From Samsoniella hepiali (lineage: Eukaryota; Ascomycota; Sordariomycetes; Hypocreales; Cordycipitaceae), in contig LNDK02000110.1 of the NCBI GenBank assembly GCA_001455915.2, positions 1,179,148 through 1,243,147 of the forward strand: a DNA stretch of 64,000 nucleotides, written 5' to 3'. Shown here piece after piece: positions 1 to 11,531 of the stretch. A model generated the notes under the pieces. It was given only the letters and a program-made list of their open reading frames with translations. It did no database searches and was not told where the DNA came from. Position numbers and translations under genes: made by a program. Each line of letters starts with the position of its first letter. Positions within the stretch are counted from its first letter, which is position 1.

Positions 1-798
1 CGTCTCAACGGCCTCCTCCTCCCCGTCGCCTTTCCCGACAGCTTCTACGCCGCCGTCCTCGACCCCGCGCTGTCCCACCGCTACTCGCGCGTCATCACCT
101 GGGCGGGCGACGGCAACGGCCTGCCCGAGGAGCCCAAGATTGTCGGCGCCGTTGTATGCATCCCTGAGCCGGCGGACACCACCACCCCCTCCGACGACCG
201 CGACCTATACATCCGCAGCCTCGGTATCCTCGCGCCATACCGCGCGCTGGGGCTCGCCAACGCCGCCCTCGATGACATCCTCAGACACACATCATCGGTA
301 TTCCCCCTCCGCTGCGTCACCGCGCACGTGTGGACCGAAAACGAACAAGGCCTCGCGTGGTACCTCCGGCGTGGCTTCGAGCGCATCGGCGCCCCGATCC
401 CGGCGTACTACCGCCGTCTGCGGCCCGACTCGGCGATTCTCGTCTCGCGGCCCGTCCGCGCTGGCGGCGTCCTTCGTGCTGTCCACGCCCATAACGGAAT
501 CACCACGACAGCAGCCGTTGTGAACCGGCCACCGACGACATCGGCAACTCTCAACAGCGACGCGCGCCCGCCGCCACCGCGGGGCGGGTCCTACCAGAAC
601 CAGCGGTCCGACATGGAGTGGAACGACCTGCCCGTGGATATGACGTCGCTACCACTGCCGCCGCCGAGGAGGAATCTGGCAGGCGGGAGCGAGCCCGGCT
701 CGGGGGCGGCGTCGGGGGCGAGCTCGCGGAGCAGTTCAAGCGCCGCGCAGAGGAAGAAGCGGGATCGGTCGTACCCGGCGGCGGCTTTTGGTAGCTAA
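1..798 (+). CDS. GNAT N-acetyltransferase, NAA50-like, 5' truncated
   Basis: The frame is open from base 1 to a TAA at 796-798, so the start lies outside the window and 265 residues are visible. The first ~150 residues follow the GNAT fold of the N-terminal acetyltransferase NAA50/San: an LPVAFPDSFY strand resembling the human 'FPVSYNDKFY', then LYIRSLGILAPYRALGLANA, which carries the acetyl-CoA-binding pattern (family R/Q-x-x-G-x-G/A, here YRALGLA), then a W-x-x-NEQGLAWYLRRGFE strand and a YYRRL segment. Family members acetylate the alpha-amino group of Met-starting proteins and act in cohesion. The last ~110 residues are Ser, Pro, Arg and Gly rich and look disordered; such a tail is not part of the animal enzyme. 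The assignment to NAA50 rather than another GNAT rests on motif resemblance only. The 290 bases to the next gene hold only A/T-rich 3' flank. Confidence 0.8.
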   Translation, partial: RLNGLLLPVAFPDSFYAAVLDPALSHRYSRVITWAGDGNGLPEEPKIVGAVVCIPEPADTTTPSDDRDLYIRSLGILAPYRALGLANAALDDILRHTSSVFPLRCVTAHVWTENEQGLAWYLRRGFERIGAPIPAYYRRLRPDSAILVSRPVRAGGVLRAVHAHNGITTTAAVVNRPPTTSATLNSDARPPPPRGGSYQNQRSDMEWNDLPVDMTSLPLPPPRRNLAGGSEPGSGAASGASSRSSSSAAQRKKRDRSYPAAAFGS

Positions 799-1088
799 GG
801 ACTACCCACGCGGACAGAGAAGCCGAATAGGAAAAATACTGGGTATAAAAATAAAATGTTATAAAGGAAGCAGACCTCGCATTTAAATGGGCGCATGGCG
901 GAAGAAAATATCAAGTATAGACTCATAGATGGCCTACGTTTACCCTACTACATTTGCATAACAAAATTAATCGCAAGTAATGTCCATGCAACAAGAAACA
1001 AGGTGTCATTGTGTAGATATACAAGAGTAAGCTGTCTTGAAACCATAATAAAACGCCATAACCAAACTCCAACGAAAAAAAAAAACGC

Positions 1089-2913
1089 CTAATGACGCCT
1101 CCAGTACCACAGCGCTGCAATACCAATGGCTGCGGCAGCGCTGATAGCAACCACTGCATTGTTTGACAGGGGTGAGTTTTCGACTAAGTTGTGTCAGTAC
1201 TGAGAAAAAAAATACAATGTGAACTAGGACACACTTTTTTGAGGAAGGCGGTCGAGACCGCGCTTGATATCGGTACGCAAGTCGGCGAGGAAGTCGCCAG
1301 GCTGCTCGCGGCTGGCAGCCACCAGCGCGATCAGAGCCGCACCGACACCGCTGCCATCCTTGGCAATGCCGATGCGAATCTTTTCGGCACCCTTGGGACC
1401 AATGTCGTCCATCACTCGGAGAGCCTCGTAAATCATGTCACGGAAGAAGGGGTAGTGCTCAACAAGACTGCCGTCAACGCCAATATCCACAAGCTCACAC
1501 TCGGGGTCGTCAAGCTTGCCAGACTGGATGGCAATAGCACCAATGGCAACAGCAGAGAGACGGGCAGCGCGGCGCGCGACGGCGTTAGCAATGGCCTTGA
1601 AGGCCTGCGCGTCCTCGAGGGAGGAAGAGTAGATGCCGAGAGTCTTCTCCAACTCCTGTCGCAGGGTGGAAAGCTCGGGTGTGTTGTCGCTGGCGGCAAC
1701 TGACATGACAGCACTATCCAGGCCCCACTGGGTGAAAAGCGAAGATTTGGGGTCGATGCTGGTGGTGGTGACATGGTCGTTGAAGCTCGAGTTGGTGTCC
1801 TGGAAAAGGCCGCACGTCTTCTTCTGCAGCATGTCTACGACAGCCAATCGGACAATCTCGCCAAGGAACATGCCAGAGACACGCTTCTCAAACATTTGGA
1901 AGCCCGCGTTGACGCTGTCCTGGTCAAGCTTCTTGTCCCAGGCCGTGTTGGGGAGAACATTGAGCTGGTTGTCGAACGAGCCCCATTCGGTGTTGACGAC
2001 CATCTCGCCAGTAGCGGTGTCGTATTCGCCAGTGATGGGCTTCTTGATGTTGGAAGTCTTTTCCATGTACGCGCCATTGGTTCCGGTACCGAAAATGGCA
2101 CCAAGGATAGATTGGTGCTTGCCGACAGATGTGTAGGAGCGGGCCATGAGGGTGCCGACCGTGTCGTTGACAAGGGCAGCGACCTTGACGGGCAGTCGCA
2201 GGTTGTCAATCTCGTCCTGAAGCAGCGCGCAAACATCCTTGCCAATGGCATCGGGGATGTCGAAACCCTTGGTCCACCTAATAAGTTTGCCCTTGTTGAT
2301 TCCAAGCTGCTGCACAGGAAAGCTGAAAGTGAAGCCGAGACGGAAAATATGTTCGTCGCGGTAGCCCATGGGGGTGCTGGCAGTGTGGCGTCGGCGGACG
2401 TGGCTTTCGAAATGATCAGCGTGGTGCTCGCGAAGGAAGAGTTCAATCTGTTTGGCAAGGAAAGCGAAGAGCTCCTTGGCCGTCTTGGCAACCATCAGCT
2501 CCTTAGGGATGGCGACCTTGTTGTAGGTCAGGTTGAAGGTAGTATCGCCATTGAGCATGATAGAGCAGACGCGGAAATTAGTGCCGCCGAGATCGACAGC
2601 AAGATAAAGACCCTATTACATGTAAGCTTGACGCGAATGGGTTATACAGAGCGGTTGGCGAACCTTTTCGGTGCCATTGGGGACGGCAGTGACGTAGGTC
2701 GGGATCTGGCTAATGCTGGTGCCGTCCTGCTTGAGGCCAGTGTCTGGAAGGAGGATGGTAAGCCATTGGACAAGATAGCAGCGGATGGGCTGGCTGAAAG
2801 GGTGGCGAGGACATACTCATCTGTTTAATAAACTCGGCGACATGGGAGTTGATGTCTGCGTCGGAAAAATCAAACTGCGACACGACCTTTTTGGTCTCGT
2901 CTTGCAGGCCCAT
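1089..2913 (-). CDS. glkA: Glucokinase, with possible tail-anchor 3' exon
   Basis: Phosphorylates glucose with ATP at the entry to glycolysis. Exons on the minus strand: 2913-2817, 2743-2664, 2612-1235 and 1183-1089, giving 549 residues. Without the last intron the reading frame stops at TAG 1226-1224 (521 residues). Visible features: DLGGTNFR phosphate-binding loop at residues 66-73, LGFTFSFPVQQLG sugar-binding segment near 150, catalytic Asp in VNDTVG near residue 209, and FGTGTN near 235. These and QLGINKG match fungal glucokinases better than hexokinases. Introns use GTATGT, GTTCGC and (last) GTGTGT donors. The last intron would be 51 nt with a CTGAC branch site 12-16 nt before the exon, and it joins in frame to a 31-residue end containing about 20 hydrophobic residues and WYWRRH. 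That final exon is inferred from sequence alone. Divergently placed from fumarase. Confidence 0.9.
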
Positions 2914-3806
2914 GTTGAGGGGCCACGAGGCAGGCTGTATAGTGGGAGAGGGAGCTAGATTCTGACAGACGGGCTCGACGGCCGGGACTATGGGAGAGAA
3001 GAATGGTCTTGAAAAGAAAAGGCCGTGAGGAGAAGAGGAGATAGGATGGGAAAGTTGGAAGTGGGAGAGGAGAAGCTTGGCGTCATTCAGAACAAGTTGG
3101 GCGAGCTGGTTCGTTAGCGGAAGTGGAGGTGTGGGCGAGGGCAGCATTAAATAGGATATGGCGTACAGTGCCTTGACAGAGATTCGGTACGCTCCACACC
3201 AACAAGGTTTACCAAACCGTATAGAATTTATGTCACCCAACTGTAGACTTTGCGGGGAGTTCCAAGCTGGAGGCGGTGGCGGCTGGGGGCTTGCGGTCTG
3301 GGGGGGTTGTGGGCTGACGAGGCGCTGTAGAGCACTGTAAACTTCCCAAGACAGGGAAGCTTAGCGGGCTATGGCCACGCTAGCAGCCACCCCGTTGCGC
3401 CAAAGACGAAGAATGGGCAAGGTTAAAAGACTGGGAAAGGTAAAAGGAAGATTGGGAAAGGCAAAAGGCAAAAAAAGAGGCCAGAAAAAAGTAACATGGA
3501 AAAGGACTTGCTGCAAGTATCAGCAAAAACCCAACCACAGACAGCACACTTCCCAAACAACCTCAACAACTGTGAAGCCACTATTAATAGATCAATTTAC
3601 CTAAGCCAAATATCGTCAGGGCCCGTCAGATTAGCTCCTTCAACATTTTTTTTTTTTCTCAAGGCGCATCACCCGTACGATTATCGCGTCAGCCAGGGGC
3701 TTTTGTAATTATCCGGCGTATTGCCATTGAAGCGTTTCCCATCGTCCTCCCCGACTTTTTTTTCTTGTCTCCTTTGCAAGCCAAAACAAAAAGAAACCCA
3801 TCGACC
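2914..3806. other. Intergenic, glucokinase/fumarase divergent promoter region
   Basis: Shared upstream region of two divergent carbon-metabolism genes. It contains a dispersed 61-bp relic at 3174-3234, a purine-rich stretch at about 3410-3490 built from GGGAAAGG/TAAAAGG words, and pyrimidine tracts just before the fumarase ATG. The open frame over the purine-rich part encodes only Lys/Gly/Arg-rich low-complexity sequence and I do not call it a gene. Confidence 0.6.
3174..3234. repeat. Dispersed 61-bp relic, copy 1
   Basis: Aligns without gaps to 11471-11531 at roughly three quarters identity. The shared cores are GTACGCTCCAC, ACCAAACCGTA and AGAATTTATGTC, and several of the differences are transitions. 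On the minus strand it reads DINSIRFG..W.GAY.IS in both copies, as expected for the decayed end of a repeated coding element. No larger element can be seen around it. Confidence 0.6.
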
Positions 3807-5652
3807 ATGCTTCGAGCAACTAGCCGCAGAGTGGCGGCCGCAGGATTGGCGGCGTCCTCGAGCAGCTCTAGCGTCGCTGCTGCTGCTGCAGCCACGCCGA
3901 CTTGGAAAGCTGCCTTGTTCACCCCGCAGCGTGCTGCTTCTTCTCGCCAGCAGCCTCTTTCGTCCTTGCAACAACGACGAGGCTTCCTCACCACCCCCTC
4001 CAGAATGGCTTCTACACGCACCGAGAGCGACGCCTTTGGCGAGATCCAGGTCCCCGGCGACAAGTACTGGGGCGCCCAGACCGAGCGGTCCCTCGAGAAC
4101 TTTCGCATCAACCAGCCCCAGGATCGCATGCCTCCGCCCATTGTCAAGGCCTTTGGCATTCTCAAGGGCGCTGCTGCCACCGTCAACATGCGATATGGCC
4201 TAGGTGCGTTGTTTTTTGGATTTTTTTTCGCTCCCCCCTCGCCGGCGAGTCGGGCCCCTCCGGCGTGAGACGCCGCAAGTTCCGACCGCGCCCGAAAAAG
4301 CCGCAGGACGAATGCGCCCGCGTCAACGCCACGGCCGTCGACTCTTTAAACTTGTACTAATCCGTCCTGTTCTTTTACGATGCAGACCCCAAGGTTGGTC
4401 AGGCCATTCAGCAGGCCGCCAAGGAGGTAGCCGATGGCAAGCTCATGGACCACTTCCCCCTCGTCGTCTGGCAGACGGGCTCCGGCACCCAGTCCAACAT
4501 GAACGCCAACGAGGTCATCTCGAACCGTGCCATTGAGATTCTCGGCGGCAAAATGGGCAGCAAGTCGCCCGTCCACCCCAACGACCACGTCAACCGCAGC
4601 GCCTCGTCCAACGATACCTTCCCGACCGTCATGCACATTGCCGCCGTCCTCGACCTCGAAGGCGAGCTGCTCCCCGCCATGCGCAGCCTCCGCGCTGCTC
4701 TCCAGGCCAAGGTTGACGACTTTGACGCCAAGCAGATTATCAAGATTGGCCGCACCCACTTGCAGGACGCCACCCCTCTCACCCTCGGCCAGGAGTTCTC
4801 GGGCTACGTTGCGCAGCTCGACTTTAGCATCAAGCGCGTCGAGGGCTCTCTTGGCGACCTCCGTCTGCTCGCGCAGGGCGGCACCGCTGTCGGCACCGGC
4901 ATCAACACCTTCAAGGGCTTCGCCGAGGCCATTGCCGAAGAGGTCACCAAGATGACGGGCACCGAATTCAAGACGGCGCCCAACAAGTTCGAGGCTCTCG
5001 CCGCCCACGATGCCATTGTGCAGGCCCACGGCAGCCTCAACACCCTCGCCGGCTCTCTCACCAAGATTGCCCAGGACATCCGCTACCTCGGCAGTGGTCC
5101 CCGCTGCGGTCTCGGCGAGCTCATCCTGCCCGAGAACGAGCCCGGCAGCAGCATCATGCCCGGCAAGGTCAACCCTACCCAGTGCGAGGCCCTGACCATG
5201 GTCTGCGCCCAGGTCATGGGCAACAACGTTGCGACGACGATTGGCGGCATGAACGGCCAGTTTGAGCTCAACGTGTACAAGCCTCTGATTATTCGCAACC
5301 TTCTCCACAGCTCGCGCATTCTGGCCGACGGCATGCGCTCCTTTGAGAAGAACCTTGTCGCTGGCCTCCAAGCCAACGAGGAGAAGATTGCCAGCATCAT
5401 GAAGGAATCGTAAGCACTTTCCCAACTACCTTGGCGTATGCAGTAAACTAACGATGGAACAGTCTCATGCTGGTCACTTGCCTGAACCCCAAGATTGGCT
5501 ACGACATGGCCAGCAAGGTGGCCAAGAACGCCCACAAAAAGGGCCTCACCCTCAAGGAGAGCGCCATGGAGCTCAAGGCGCTCACGTCGGAGGAGTTTGA
5601 CACTCTGGTCAAGCCCGAGCTCATGGTTGTCCCCAGCGAGTACAAGCTGTAA
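3807..5652 (+). CDS. FUM1: Fumarate hydratase, mitochondrial (class II)
   Basis: Interconverts fumarate and malate in the TCA cycle. Exons: 3807-4203, 4386-5409 and 5463-5652, giving 536 residues. The first ~65 residues are rich in Ala, Ser, Arg and Gln with almost no acidic residues, typical of a mitochondrial presequence; a second Met (MASTRTES) directly follows it and could start a cytosolic form. The body has TGSGTQSNMNANEV, HPNDHVNRSASSNDTFP, GRTHLQDATP and the superfamily signature GSSIMPGKVNP near residue 386, so all class II active-site blocks are present. The first intron is 182 nt (GTGCGT...GCAG) and GC-rich; the second is 53 nt. The start was chosen because it is the first ATG (context CGACCATGC) and gives the presequence. 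Length fits the family. Confidence 0.96.
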
Positions 5653-7152
5653 AATGACGTTGCGGGGGAACACCAGCAGAGCGGTAGAACACGGGGGTGG
5701 GGTTTTGTACAGACCAGTGAATAAGCGAACATTGCGACCCTAGAACATAGAATGGCGTTCAAGGCATGTAAAACAAAATAAACAACGTCCATTTTTTTCC
5801 ATCAACTTTTTGCCTGGCTCTGAAATCCCGGCCCACAGCGCTTTCAATTAGACGGCTGCGGCTTGGCTGCGTCATTCGGCCTCCAGCCGGCGCGCCACAA
5901 GGCGCTAGCCTCTGATGGAGACGCCACCGTGGTGATGGATGGTGGGGTGCCAGCACAGGACCGTTCCTCCAGTCTGGTCCAATAAATCGTCGCTATATTT
6001 GTTTGTGTTGAGATGGACAACGTAGTCGACGGCAACTGCCAGCAAATGATGGATGAATTCATCCTCTCTGCTTTGTTCTGCACTGCTGTTCGTGGCCGTG
6101 GCTGAGGCTGACGGACTGACGGCGTCGCAGCTGGCCCCAGAATGTGAATTTCACCGAGCCGGCCGGCCCAGGGGCAGCAAATTGCGGAGTGCCTGCCCCA
6201 ACAACAAGAGTTCGAACCGTCACAAAAAGAGTCGCTATCAAATGCCGCAAAACGGGGTGCGGTAACAATTGACGCAAAAATCACTGGTTCGTACAGCAAT
6301 GCCGGTCGGGGGTTCTTTGGCAGGTGGTATTGGGCCCGGTATGGGGCGGGCCGAAGGAGGTGCAGGATAGCCTGTATTGTCATCGCTGTGGCCAGGCCCA
6401 GTGGGCGCTGTTGAATCTTGTCGGTGAGTGGTGATCTTGGCTGTGGCTGGTCTGGGGTGGCGCGTGCTGTCGTCTCACTACGCCATGATCATGTCGCAGA
6501 CTCGTTCCTTTCGTTTGTATCATGCACAGCACCCGCTCCGCGCTCTCGACTCGGCAATTGCTCGAGACGCAATCTTGGCAGGTGTTTAATGTTGGGCTGT
6601 CCTGGGGCGTTTGTCCTTGTGCCGCCCCAGCTCCCTCCAGCAGAGGGGCGTCTCACCTCCACTTGCCAACATGATGTTTGCCATTGCTTCGTAGTTTTGC
6701 TGGTACGTATCGGTACTAGTTTGGCAGAGGAGGTCGTCTCATCTAGAAATCCGCCAAACAAAGTAGTAAACCCCCTACGTAGAAACATTGAGGCCCTGCC
6801 AACCTCGTTGCTTTTCGTTGCTCAATGCGCGCGTGTCTGCGGGGGAAGGGATCGTCCCCCCCAGATGTACAGGGTATGATGAGCCTGTAGTTACTTTTTG
6901 ATCAATTCGTATCTGTAGTATGCCTCGACCATCAGTGATGGCTTGTCCCTAGTTGGATCTCGGCCATGTCAAACGCGATGGCTGGTCACGGCCCCGGGCA
7001 TCTGGGTGCTGCTATTGGTGAAACTGGCCAAGTGTAGCACCGCTCGGTAGAGGAAGTATCCTAGCCGTCGGTATCTGATGTTTATTGAGCGACAAATTCT
7101 CATCGTGTGTAAACACCAGCATGGCCGAATGCAGCCACTCTGTGGCGGAGGA

Positions 7153-7190
7153 GTGGGCGGCGGATCAGTGGGCGGCGGATCAGTGGGCGG
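7153..7190. repeat. 15-bp tandem repeat, about 2.5 copies
   Basis: The unit GTGGGCGGCGGATCA is present twice exactly, followed by GTGGGCGG. It is preceded by a looser GTGGCGGAG match. Confidence 0.8.
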
Positions 7191-8034
7191 CTGAACTACC
7201 CTGACTTTTATGCATCATTATCATTTGTGTGGCAGCAGGGCTGCTTAGATTGGCCGAGAGAGCCGCCGTCGGGCTCGAGGATCAAAAAGAGGAATTTGGT
7301 CGAGAAACTTGGCTCCTTGGCTCCCCAGTTCTGCAGTCGGGCAGTGGTACATAGAGTCAGGCCAAAAGTCTGCAAACACCCTCCCACAGTGTCAGAGTAC
7401 CACACCAAATTTATCACCACTTGCTATTAGCTATACCTTCCTCGTTCTTTCTAAAAATATAAAAGAAACGTCGATGGTAGACTATTTAACAAGCTATCTT
7501 TCTATTAATTTCAGTTTTTTGGCCTATCATTGTTGTAGTAGTAATTGGTGTGCCAGTTTTCTGCCAGCCGACGCGGCCATCTCCTCCAGTGATGCATTCG
7601 AAATGAAAAAAGAGAGCGAAAAGGCAGAAAAAAACTCGGTAAAACCCCGAGAAAAGAGAAGATAGACATCTATGTCCAAGACCTTTGTCGACGATGCTGC
7701 CACCAAAATAATTGAAGTCAAGATGTGTCAACTCGCTGCAATTTGTGCACAGTACACTCTGCCACCCACCAGATTCTCTGTCACGAACCCCCCGGCTCGG
7801 TTGCAAACATTGATATCAGCGGGCACTTTCTTCGGAAGGATAGAAGGTTCGGGAGACTGCATCTACAAAAGTTCGACCATCTTGGGCTCAGAATTAGCTG
7901 GCCACTGCAGCCAACCGTACGAGCAGACGGGTCAGGCGACGGGCGAGGCAGGTAACACTGCGCTATTCGGCCACCTGGATGGATATCTCGGCCTGTACAG
8001 CGAAATTTTCTAGTAGATAGGGCAATGAATTGTG

Positions 8035-8045
8035 AATATAAAAGG
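8035..8045 (+). promoter_or_regulatory. TATA-like box of the secreted-protein gene
   Basis: AATATAAAAGG lies about 180 bases before the ATG at 8223, followed by a C/T/A-rich stretch. Spacing suits a fungal promoter with a 5' leader of about 100-150 nt. Assignment is by motif and position only. Confidence 0.4.
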
Positions 8046-8160
8046 ACGCGAGGTGGCCACGCTGCTCGTACTGGTAGTGTCGCTCTGCATTTGAATCAAT
8101 CTGGGCCTACTTCATACAAATACGCATCACGCCAGCCAACAGCACAACGTCACCATCTCA

Positions 8161-8207
8161 CCATCTCCATCTCCATCTCCATCTCCATCTCCATCTCCAT
8201 CTCCATC
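8161..8207 (+). repeat. (CCATCT)n hexanucleotide microsatellite
   Basis: Seven perfect CCATCT units and a partial eighth lie directly before the start codon at 8223, so the repeat is probably transcribed as 5' leader. It is in frame with the downstream gene and reads as alternating Ile-Ser, so an upstream in-frame ATG at 8025 would extend the protein by 66 residues; I reject that start because it would bury the signal peptide. Confidence 0.9.
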
Positions 8208-8222
8208 AGTCTACCGCTCACC

Positions 8223-8651
8223 ATGCGAGCGACTTTGGTCACACTTGTCCTTTCCTTTGGTCTCACCGCCGCCTCACCGCCGCACGTGGGCAAGGCCACC
8301 GGGGTGCATCCGAGACCCGAAGCCAAATGGAGTGCCTACTATGACATTGACAACCCCAAGGATAACGCCCAGCACGACGACAGGGACTGCTTTCTTACAT
8401 GCGATGCGAAACTCCTCGACGAGGGCCAAGAATGCCGCGACTACATGGCGCGTGTCAAAGTCGACGACGACGGGAACGGGGTAGCCGCGCAATGCATCAC
8501 CATTATTGACGGGCAGGTGGTGGACTATACAGAGGCCGGCCAGCAACAGGCAGTTGTGTGCGCGCCGTGTCTCAACTACAGAGAGTGCGGAAAGCATGGC
8601 GGCCCGTATCTGCGAAACTGCGAGGCTCTTGACGCTCCCGCGCGGGGATGA
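8223..8651 (+). CDS. Small secreted cysteine-rich protein (effector-like)
   Basis: Single-exon gene of 142 residues. Residues 1-18 form a signal peptide: Met-Arg, a hydrophobic core (LVTLVLSFGL) and a small-residue cleavage site around TAAS. The mature part is acidic and holds eight cysteines (DC, TC, EC, QC, VC, PC, EC, NC), enough for four disulfides. It has no transmembrane segment and no domain I recognise. The start was chosen because it places the signal peptide at the N-terminus, in context CACCATGC. Small size, secretion signal and even cysteine number are what is commonly used to flag effector candidates, but nothing here shows a host-directed role. It is the only gene I can support in the 7.7 kb between fumarase and the CFEM gene. 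Confidence 0.7.
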   Translation: MRATLVTLVLSFGLTAASPPHVGKATGVHPRPEAKWSAYYDIDNPKDNAQHDDRDCFLTCDAKLLDEGQECRDYMARVKVDDDGNGVAAQCITIIDGQVVDYTEAGQQQAVVCAPCLNYRECGKHGGPYLRNCEALDAPARG

Positions 8652-11470
8652 AGAGCGACGAGTACCTGAGCGCCGAGCAGCACATATCGTTATGTCTCGT
8701 GCGAGACGCAGTTAGTTTTACATACGAGATAGAAAAAGTGCAATTACAACAACGTGTTTGGTTCTGGTACTGCTTTTTGCTTAATAAGTCGATATGAACT
8801 CATTCCACATCCCTGGAAGCTCTCGTCTGCTGTCACTCTCGGCGTTGCCCAATCATCTACCTTTAAATTGTTGTGAGTTCTAATTGTTCGAGAGATCGCA
8901 ACAGTTGGAAAGACCGAGACAGGAATCGAACGTGTCAGCCAAGACCCATTGTGCCAGGCGAGGAGACGGATAGCTGCATTCTTTGCACACAACTCGCTCA
9001 GCCACTAAAATTATGTGGTTATTATGCCGGTAGAGCTCAGGGTGCTGGTGGTCATCATGGCCACCATGGCCACCATGGCCGTTATCAAGCTCACAGTCGT
9101 GTCTTCTGAGGACAGGAACACTGACAAAGCATCACACAAGATATGGAAGGGACGGTTACCAACATATCATCGACATCGACAAGGGCAGCTTGAAAGGCAA
9201 ACAACCGACACTTTTATCCAAGTCAATATAAGCGAATTGCCGCAAAGATGCTGTACTAACGGAGGCTGCAGGGTCTCACCACGTTTGCACGCCTTATTGC
9301 AGCAAGTGGCTTATGTATCGGCCAAGAACGGTCCAGGACGTGGACGCTGTGATGGCTTATGCGGAATATCAGACCGGCAAAAAGGCATCTAGTACCAAGC
9401 GCAACTGGCTTAAATGTACCCTAAACAGCTACAATGACAGGTGTATTTGTTCTCGAGGTGTTCTCGCTGCCTCCCCGCCAAAGACAGCTGCAGGTCATTA
9501 TCGCATCCCACATGAAGCCATTCAAGTCATAAGGTGCTGTGGTACAACTCTGACACGGCAATAGCAGCTCTCCCCTTTCGGCGGCCGCAAGCGATGGACT
9601 TAAAATAGCAGTGAACAGCAGAGCCGTCTTGTCATTTTCCGCAAGATTTTCACCGCTGCATTCCACCGCCTCGGTCTGTTGCAGTGGTTTTGGGCCACCG
9701 CATTGCACTTCCGCCCGATGGCTAGTTCAAGCCCGAGGCTACCGTGCAAAACTAGCAGTGGCAGACTTGACGAGCCCAGGAACGTCATGGGACTCTTATG
9801 ACGTCCTGGCTCATCCAGCTTGCCCACGAGCGGAACTAGGAAGTGCGCAGGAATGCCAGCCGCCTGGCACCTCGCCCAGCACTCTTTAACTCCGTTTCCG
9901 GGGTTGGCGCGCCTGGATCTAGCTTAAGGTGTCTTGGAAGCTCTGGAAAATGCACTGGATGTGCGCTTGTAGTCTGCTCGCGGTGTGCATAACTAATGAA
10001 TTCTTTTCTGATTGGCTTCCGGGCACGTAGCCGCCTCTGTACGTGGCTGCACGCGAGTAGATTTTTGTTTGGTCTCAGCTCCAGCAAAAGATTAGATTAG
10101 CACAGCAACAGAGCTACATTGCAAACAACGTGGCCCTGTGTGTTTCTGCCAGCCGCACACTTGGGACGAAAATCCGAACAAAGGACGACACTAGCTCCGG
10201 TTATTGATTGCAGTAATTTGCCAGAGATGGTAGGGACACCAGTTTCACACTTGTCGATCATAGTCGCCGTATACCAGTGAAACTGCAAGACACGTATGTG
10301 CGTGTCTCATGTAGTATTCACTGAAACGGGATGCAAGTGCGTCTGCATCTAAAAAGGATTGAGACGGGCCAAGAGTGCCACCTCACACATCGGGATTCAG
10401 AAGCAGTCGGCGGTGCCAGCGTGTGAGATGTGCCAGCGGTACGTCGCTATTTCAATGGCGTCGGCGCTAACCATGCACTTGAATCTGTCTTGGACAGCAC
10501 GTATTTTAGCCACCGAAGTAAACAAATAACAACAAAAGAAGGAACAAGAAGAAGCAAGTCTGCGGCAGACTCGTGGGCATATCCGAATTCATTTTCTAGA
10601 ATTTAATTGAGAACGGCGCGCCCGAGAGTGGGAGAGTTAAAGGCAACAAGCTGTCGCTCTACATCGCAGGCGCGGGGTTCCTGCAGGATTTCAACTCATC
10701 TTGCCGATGCAAGATGCCATCTGGTGTGGTCGCAGAGGACGTGGCTGTGCCAGGGCATGGCCGGGCTGACCAGCCTGTACGCGCTCGGTAAGCCGCAACA
10801 GGATGTGGCTTGACATGAGCACCTGATTGGGCGACCCTGGTGATGAGTCGTGTTTGCCTAGAATTAGTGTCGGCCCAAGCGATCTACAGTGCATTGGCGC
10901 AGAGTCGGCGGGCGCTACGTAGTGGTGGTTGCCGAGTGCAGCATTCTTGCTTCGTCGATCAGACAGGCGTTGGTGTCGGTCGGGTGCAGCGACAAAGGGA
11001 CTCGGGAAACTAAATGGTGGCTTCAAGACAAAAACGAGAGGGCAGGTTTATGGCAGGGCATTTGGGGAAGCAGTAGATTCGTTCACATCTTCGGCAGGGT
11101 GCAGACGAGAATGAAGGAGGGCCAGTGGTGCGTGGCGCCGATATCCCGATCCGGCACGAGGGCCGAGCAGAAACATCTAACCAGGCAGCTGCACATGAGG
11201 TATTTCACGCCTCCTCGTACTCCGAGACGATGCGATGTACTCCGTAGTTGAGGTGCCCATGAGGCTGGTGCTTTGCCGTGGCTAATGCGTGACCGCGCAA
11301 GAGGAGCTGCATCTGAGCGGCCTGGACTTCTGGTGGCTGAGCAGAGGGCGTGAGCATGATGGAGGGCGATGCGCCGAGAGGCGGATATTAATAGAAGCTG
11401 ATGTTCCTCTGTCAAGGGAGGTTTGCCCCTGAAGGCACGGCTTGTCAGCTACCTCGGTACCTACAGTGTG

Positions 11471-11531
11471 TGACAGAAATCCAGTACGCTCCACGCCAGC
11501 CCGATGCACCAAACCGTACAGAATTTATGTC
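11471..11531. repeat. Dispersed 61-bp relic, copy 2
   Basis: Same-strand, ungapped match to 3174-3234. It starts TGACAGA and ends AATTTATGTC in both copies. GGTACC words lie just before it (11455-11462). Confidence 0.6.

Larger units (their letters stand above)
5653..8222. other. Intergenic, gene-poor
   Basis: Downstream of fumarase I see no open frame with recognisable motifs, splice structure or codon bias. Short frames on both strands (up to 179 codons) give compositionally odd, unrecognisable products. It contains a 15-bp tandem repeat at 7153-7190 and, at the end, the TATA-like site and CCATCT microsatellite of the next gene. Confidence 0.6.

Noticed and set aside
3371..3604. Lys/Arg/Gly-rich 77-codon frame between glucokinase and fumarase
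   Set aside because: Low-complexity purine repeat with no homologue-like pattern; promoter sequence is the simpler reading.
7672..8013. 113-codon plus-strand frame before the secreted-protein gene
   Set aside because: No motif, no codon bias, and it overlaps the expected promoter of the 8223 gene.
8905..8990. Minus-strand tRNA-like sequence with a TTCGATT T-loop
   Set aside because: The T stem has a mismatch, no acceptor stem pairs with CTCGGTC, and the anticodon loop lacks U33. At most a decayed relic.
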